Shown: piece by piece, positions 60,080-64,000 of the stretch
How positions within the stretch are numbered: position 1 is the stretch's first letter
Layout of the letters: each line of letters opens with the position of its first letter
Source: Sepiola atlantica
Taxonomy: Eukaryota; Mollusca; Cephalopoda; Sepiida; Sepiolidae
Direction: 5' to 3'
Length of the DNA stretch: 64,000 bases
Assembly (NCBI GenBank): GCA_963556195.1
Contig: OY744521.1
Span: 127,515,459-127,579,458 of the forward strand
Position numbers and translations under genes: made by a program
The notes under the pieces: generated by a model
Seen by the model: the letters and a program-made list of their open reading frames with translations, nothing else
Database searches by the model: none
Told to the model about the DNA's origin: nothing

Positions 60080-60930
60080 GTTCTTTATATACATACAGAT
60101 GAAATTCTGACAAATTTATTTCATCGATGTTTTTCTGAATTCATCTTATAATATTCTATGCTATTGCTGTTCTTAATCTGATCTGGCAAATTGTTTCAAA
60201 AAGAATATATTACTCTGTTAGAAAAAAATTAATTGGTTAAAAGATTTAACTTTGTAAAAAATTTGTCTATTTCCAAATAAAGAGAAATATTGAGAAATTG
60301 CACAAATTATTTTGAAGGTTTCGATTAAATCACCTCTCATCATTAAATAAGTTTTTAAAATAAAACTTATTTGTATAAAAATTCTTTCCAGTTATTTTGA
60401 GTGAAAATGAAAAAATGAAATATGAAAGGAGAAGCTGACAATAGGGAGGAAAGAAACAAAAAGACAAAATATGAAATATATGAAGCTGTTCAAAGGATTC
60501 TAAGTGATAAATCTATTTCAGAGAATTTAGAGAAAGACCAATAGAGAAAATGAAATATGAAACAGAAAAAGGGCAGTTTTGTTCACATCATTATCAAGTT
60601 GGCTGCTTTACCTAAATGGAAGGAATCTGTAGAAAAAATAGGTACCTTAGTTTATAGATTGGTTTCATTCTACTCATTGATAGAAATTGACAGGAAGCAA
60701 TGAAAAACTTCTTACAAATCATTGTGATGTTTTAGTTAACAAGCAAAAAAAATGTATCAGTTGAAATGAAAAAAGGCATAATTAGTTTGAGAAAAATTAA
60801 TTAAGAAAAAAAAAAAATAAGAAACATTCTTTTCAAATGAAAAAGTGGTGAATGTTACTATTAGCAGCATAAAAGATTTTTAAGGAAAAAATAGTTGGAA
60901 AATTAATCCCAAACAAGTTATTTTGGTTTA
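60080..60930. other. AT-rich intronic DNA
   Basis: Nothing recognised. Confidence 0.4.
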
Positions 60931-60939
60931 CCTACTCAT

Positions 60940-61284
60940 GATTGGCCTTTTGGCTAAGATCAAAGTGTAGTATCTGTACCGATGGATACTGCACCCCATA
61001 GACTGGTATTGTCTTGGCCTTCGGGGCTTGATTTACGCCGGTCTATGGGTCTGTCCTGTGCAGTTCTAGGAGGTCCACCCTCCCAAGCTTCGCCTCCCCT
61101 CTTTGGGGAGGAGTAAGTTTATTGCTTACTGCCTGAGGCGCCCCTACTGGGGAATGCCGACGGGGCTGCCCAGGCAATTTTTAAACCCCACTTTCCCGAC
61201 CCGACCTTGGGTCACATCTTACTTGTGGGAGTAAGATAAAAACTGGCCTTGTGCCTAACTCCTGGAGAGGAGTAAATCAATACT
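60940..61284 (+). repeat. U2-snRNA-headed SINE, long copy 2
   Basis: It is over 90% identical by eye to the copy at 58.8 kb over the whole body, apart from a deletion of about 30 nt after GCCCAGGCAATTTTTAA. TACTCATG occurs directly before the head (60932-60939) and after the tail (about 61279-61286) and could be a target-site duplication, but AATACTC is also at the end of copy 1, so part of it may belong to the SINE. Confidence 0.85.
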
Positions 61285-61425
61285 CATGTGACATATTTGA
61301 GTAAAAAACAATTTAATATTTAATAGAAAATATAAGCATGTGAAAGTACTGTTAGAGTTAGTTAGGAGTGTCTCTGCGTTAATTATTAATCATCTGTTGC
61401 CCATGTTTTTTCTTCCAGAAGATCA

Positions 61426-61500
61426 TTTTTTTTATGGAAATCGCTCCAGACAAGGCATGAAGCCACTTGATGTAAGGAGCTAAAAACAAAAACAAAAACG
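61426..61500 (+). repeat. Short repeat shared with 32.96 kb, with (AAAAAC)n tail
   Basis: TTTATGGAAATCGCTCCAGA, then AGGCATGAAGCCACTTGATG and TAAGGAGC match 32964-33020. Here it is followed by AAAAACAAAAACAAAAACG, a typical simple-repeat retroposon tail, so it is probably the 3' terminus of a SINE or LINE. Confidence 0.7.
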
Positions 61501-61509
61501 AACCGACCC

Positions 61510-62660
61510 TAACAATACCTTCACATGATTATAAATTATTTGGGATCAATTTCCCAACTATATTTTCTTTAAAACTCTATATGTTGCAAATATTAACGTT
61601 TGCCAAAAAACGTTAAAAATGAAAATATTTCATCCAAGATTAGTTCATTAAAAGACATTTTAAAATTTGTCTTTATCTGTTAATACTATTACGATATAAA
61701 ACAGAACCAAAAAACACGACTACAAAAATAAGTTTAGGAATTCTCAAGCAAACCCTTAATTAAAAACAGATTTTTAGCAGTTGAGAAAAAAAATTCTATA
61801 ACATTAAAATGGTTGTAACTTCGTCCATTAGATTCACAAATAATTTTTTTTTTTTTTTAATTTCATCTTGATGATAAATTAACATGAAAATATAAGCAAA
61901 AAATCAACTGATATAAGTAAATCTGTAATTGAATGTATATTCCAACATATAAGTAAAGTAAGTAAAAGTTTATTCTTAAGATAGAATGAGCTTCTTGGGA
62001 ATTTCTGTCAAGTATAACTAAAACTATTTGTGAAAACTGGAGTGGTTAATGTGCATAAAATACACTCAGAAAATTCCAGTTTATTTCCAGGAATTGACTT
62101 TCAGAATTTCAATAGAAAAAAAAAAGAAAAAAAAAAGGGTGAGACGTATAACTATTCCTTCCTCCCGAATGTTATTACATTTTTTTTTTCTTTTATTCTT
62201 TAGAATACTGATTATTAAGCACTAAATTCTCAAAAAAGAAAAAGAAAAAAAAAGACATGTTTTAAAAATTTTTTTAGCAGAGATGGATGTTCCGTTTACT
62301 ATATAAGTTTAACGTCAAATAATTCCTACTTGAATTTTTGTGTTTAACTAAAAAATCCATTTTGCAAATGCCTTCTTGCAATTTTGAACCAAAGTGGCAG
62401 GAAGGGATGTCATTTTCCTAAAGAATAAGCTGAGAATTCTATCTATATTTTAACCCAAAGATCCCCCCCCCCTCCCCACAAAAAAATAATTGAATAAAGT
62501 GGTGAGGAAATAAAAATTCTTAGGAAATAGAAATTCTATGATCATTACACTGCCCCCCCCCCTCTCAAAAGAAAATTGAGTAAATTATTATTTTTTTTAA
62601 ACTGTTTTAATCTGAAATATGTTTTATCTATAGTATTTCAAAGAATTACAAAAGCAAATT
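61510..62660. other. AT-rich intronic DNA
   Basis: It contains C-runs at about 62464 and 62553 and A-runs; no gene or repeat was recognised. Confidence 0.4.
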
Positions 62661-62668
62661 ATTTTCCA

Positions 62669-62757
62669 TTATGGCAAGTAAGCTACATGAAAACTACTTG
62701 TCTGATGAGTTCCCTCTCGAATGAAACGAACGTTTCTATGTAGCTTACTTGTCATAA
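62669..62757. repeat. 20-bp inverted repeat with 49-nt spacer
   Basis: TTATGGCAAGTAAGCTACAT (62669-62688) pairs with ATGTAGCTTACTTGTCATAA (62738-62757) at 19 of 20 positions. It could be a small foldback element. Confidence 0.75.
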
Positions 62758-62769
62758 GTATATTTTTAT

Positions 62770-63640
62770 ACTACTAAGCACTACTCTTATTGAGCACTGT
62801 TGAAGTAAATACTGGAAACAGTATCTACATAATATATTATTTTATTACATATAAAAGTTATATCATTGAAAGTTGAAATGAGATGATTGATGAAAATCAG
62901 AAATCTCCAAATAAATACATTCTCCAAAAGAGAATTTTTTGAAAACATTAAATGCCACACCAAAATTGTGTTTTTTTTCTCTCCATTCCAATTTGAGGTT
63001 TGTTTAATGTAAAAAATACTTGGAACTTGTGAAGATAGCAAATGATTTGCGAACAAATAAATTCCATAGGACAACTTTGTTTTCCGGTGAACATCCTTTG
63101 AAGAAATCCAGAGGGATTAACCCCTCAGGCCCCCTGCACCACAAATATAACCTCATATATACATGAGAAATAGATGATCATACAAAGCTGAATAAAGTGT
63201 CCATTCAGTTGTAAGGACATCTTGGGAAATGGAACTTATTCTCACCAACATGAGTTTTTAAAAATTTTCAGAAAATAATCCTCCACTAAAAATAGGGAGT
63301 TTCTTCAGGAGGTAGTCTTTTTTATAAAAGATAAAATCAGAAACGAGAGGGGCAGTGTCGGAGGTGATGTAAGAAGAGACAACTAAAGTGTTTAGATGGA
63401 CAGGGTGGGGCGGTAACACTCAGTTGGGACAAGGAATTTCAACTGGACTCGAATTTAGTTGTTTAGAGAAACGGCTTGTCACATGGTGATTTTCATTCAC
63501 AACTTTACCCCCTCCCTGACCACTTTCAAACAGAGGAAGAAGAGAGAGTAGTAGAAGGTGGGTGGGGGTGGGGTGTAAATAGGTTGACATTTTAGAATCA
63601 AAATTCTCCATATGATAATGACAGCAGCAGGATACACAAT
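62770..63640. other. Intronic DNA before the terminal minisatellite
   Basis: No coding or repeat feature recognised; 95-codon and longer minus frames here are low-complexity or chance. Confidence 0.4.
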
Positions 63641-63648
63641 TAGGCCAA

Positions 63649-64000
63649 AGAGAGAGAGAGAGACCGAAAGAGAGATAGACATAGAGAAAGAGAGAGAGAG
63701 AGAGAGAGATAGACATAGAGAGAGAGAGATAGACATAGAGAAAGAGAGATAGACATAGAGAAAGAGAGAGAGATAGACATAGAGAAAGAGAGAGAGAGAT
63801 AGACATAGAGAAAGAGAGAGAGATAGACATAGAGAAAGAGAGAGAGATAGACATAGAGAAAGAGAGAGAGAGATAGACATAGAGAAAGAGAGAGAGAGAT
63901 AGACATAGAGAAAGAGAGAGAGATAGACATAGAGAAAGAGAGAGAGAGAGAGAGAGAGACATAGAGAAAGAGAAAGAGAGAGAGATAGACATAGAGAAAG
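63649..64000. repeat. GA-rich minisatellite (GATAGACATAGAGAAAGAGA unit)
   Basis: GACATAGAG occurs 13 times with spacing of about 20-38 nt, separated by variable (GA)n. The array reaches the window edge, so its length is unknown. The Ser/Leu/Tyr/Val-rich minus-strand frames here are translations of the repeat. Confidence 0.9.

Noticed and set aside
63420..63992. Open frames of up to 190 codons on the minus strand rich in Ser, Leu, Tyr and Val
   Set aside because: They are translations of the GA-rich minisatellite, open in several frames, with no start context or domain.

Overview
The window is AT-rich animal DNA that is almost entirely intronic. Three short minus-strand exons (54194-54062, 18524-18438, 6559-6431) encode consecutive, near-identically conserved ankyrin-repeat segments of the Notch-pathway E3 ubiquitin ligase Mind bomb 1. 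Their splice sites are canonical and their phases match, so they form one gene running right to left, with introns of about 35.5 kb and 11.9 kb. The remaining MIB1 exons (N-terminal MIB/HERC2, ZZ and first ankyrin part; C-terminal RING part) were not found and probably lie outside. Very long introns, several LINE groups and a repeat resembling the abundant 'ATGCTGGCATG...GGCCGGATG...CCAACCC' cephalopod repeat (about 955-1012) suggest a mollusc, most likely a cephalopod. This taxon call is inference from remembered repeat sequence.

Layout: 1-6.4 kb, short repeats and a 3' fragment of a U2-snRNA-headed SINE. 6.4-6.6 kb, MIB1 exon. 6.9-7.1 kb, a foldback repeat. 8.9-10.2 kb, a decayed LINE. 11.5-17.4 kb, on the plus strand inside a MIB1 intron, an intron-containing but broken gene encoding two CxxC...HxxCY zinc modules, a FEN1/XPG-like PIN nuclease domain and a C-terminal CXC-type cysteine motif. 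18.4 kb, MIB1 exon. 19.7-20.2 kb, LINE 3' fragment. 20.6-20.8 kb, a 58-bp-arm inverted repeat. 21.55-24.78 kb, a nearly full-length LINE (minus) with endonuclease, RT and a PHD-like finger. 24.78-28.88 kb, a 5'-truncated, mutated Ty3/gypsy element (plus) with its 3' LTR. 30.4 kb and 44.5 kb, foldback/MITE elements. 31.1-32.8, 33.2-33.5 and 34.7-37.0 kb, further LINE remains. 38.2-43.6 kb, a nearly complete I-group-like LINE (minus) with ORF1 zinc knuckles and an RNase H domain. 46-50 kb, LINE 3' ends. 51.3, 55.1-56.4 and 62.7 kb, inverted-repeat elements. 52.4-53.2 kb, a probable retroelement protease remnant. 54.1 kb, MIB1 exon. 54.5 kb, a Tc1/mariner-type remnant. 57.0-58.5 kb, a CR1/Jockey-like LINE. 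58.8 and 60.9 kb, two long U2-headed SINE copies. 63.65 kb to the end, a GA-rich minisatellite.

The only host gene with good support for function is MIB1; the rest is mobile-element sediment. The broken zinc-module/PIN/CXC gene and the U2-derived SINE are the most interesting items. No RNA genes, CRISPR or operon-type features were seen.
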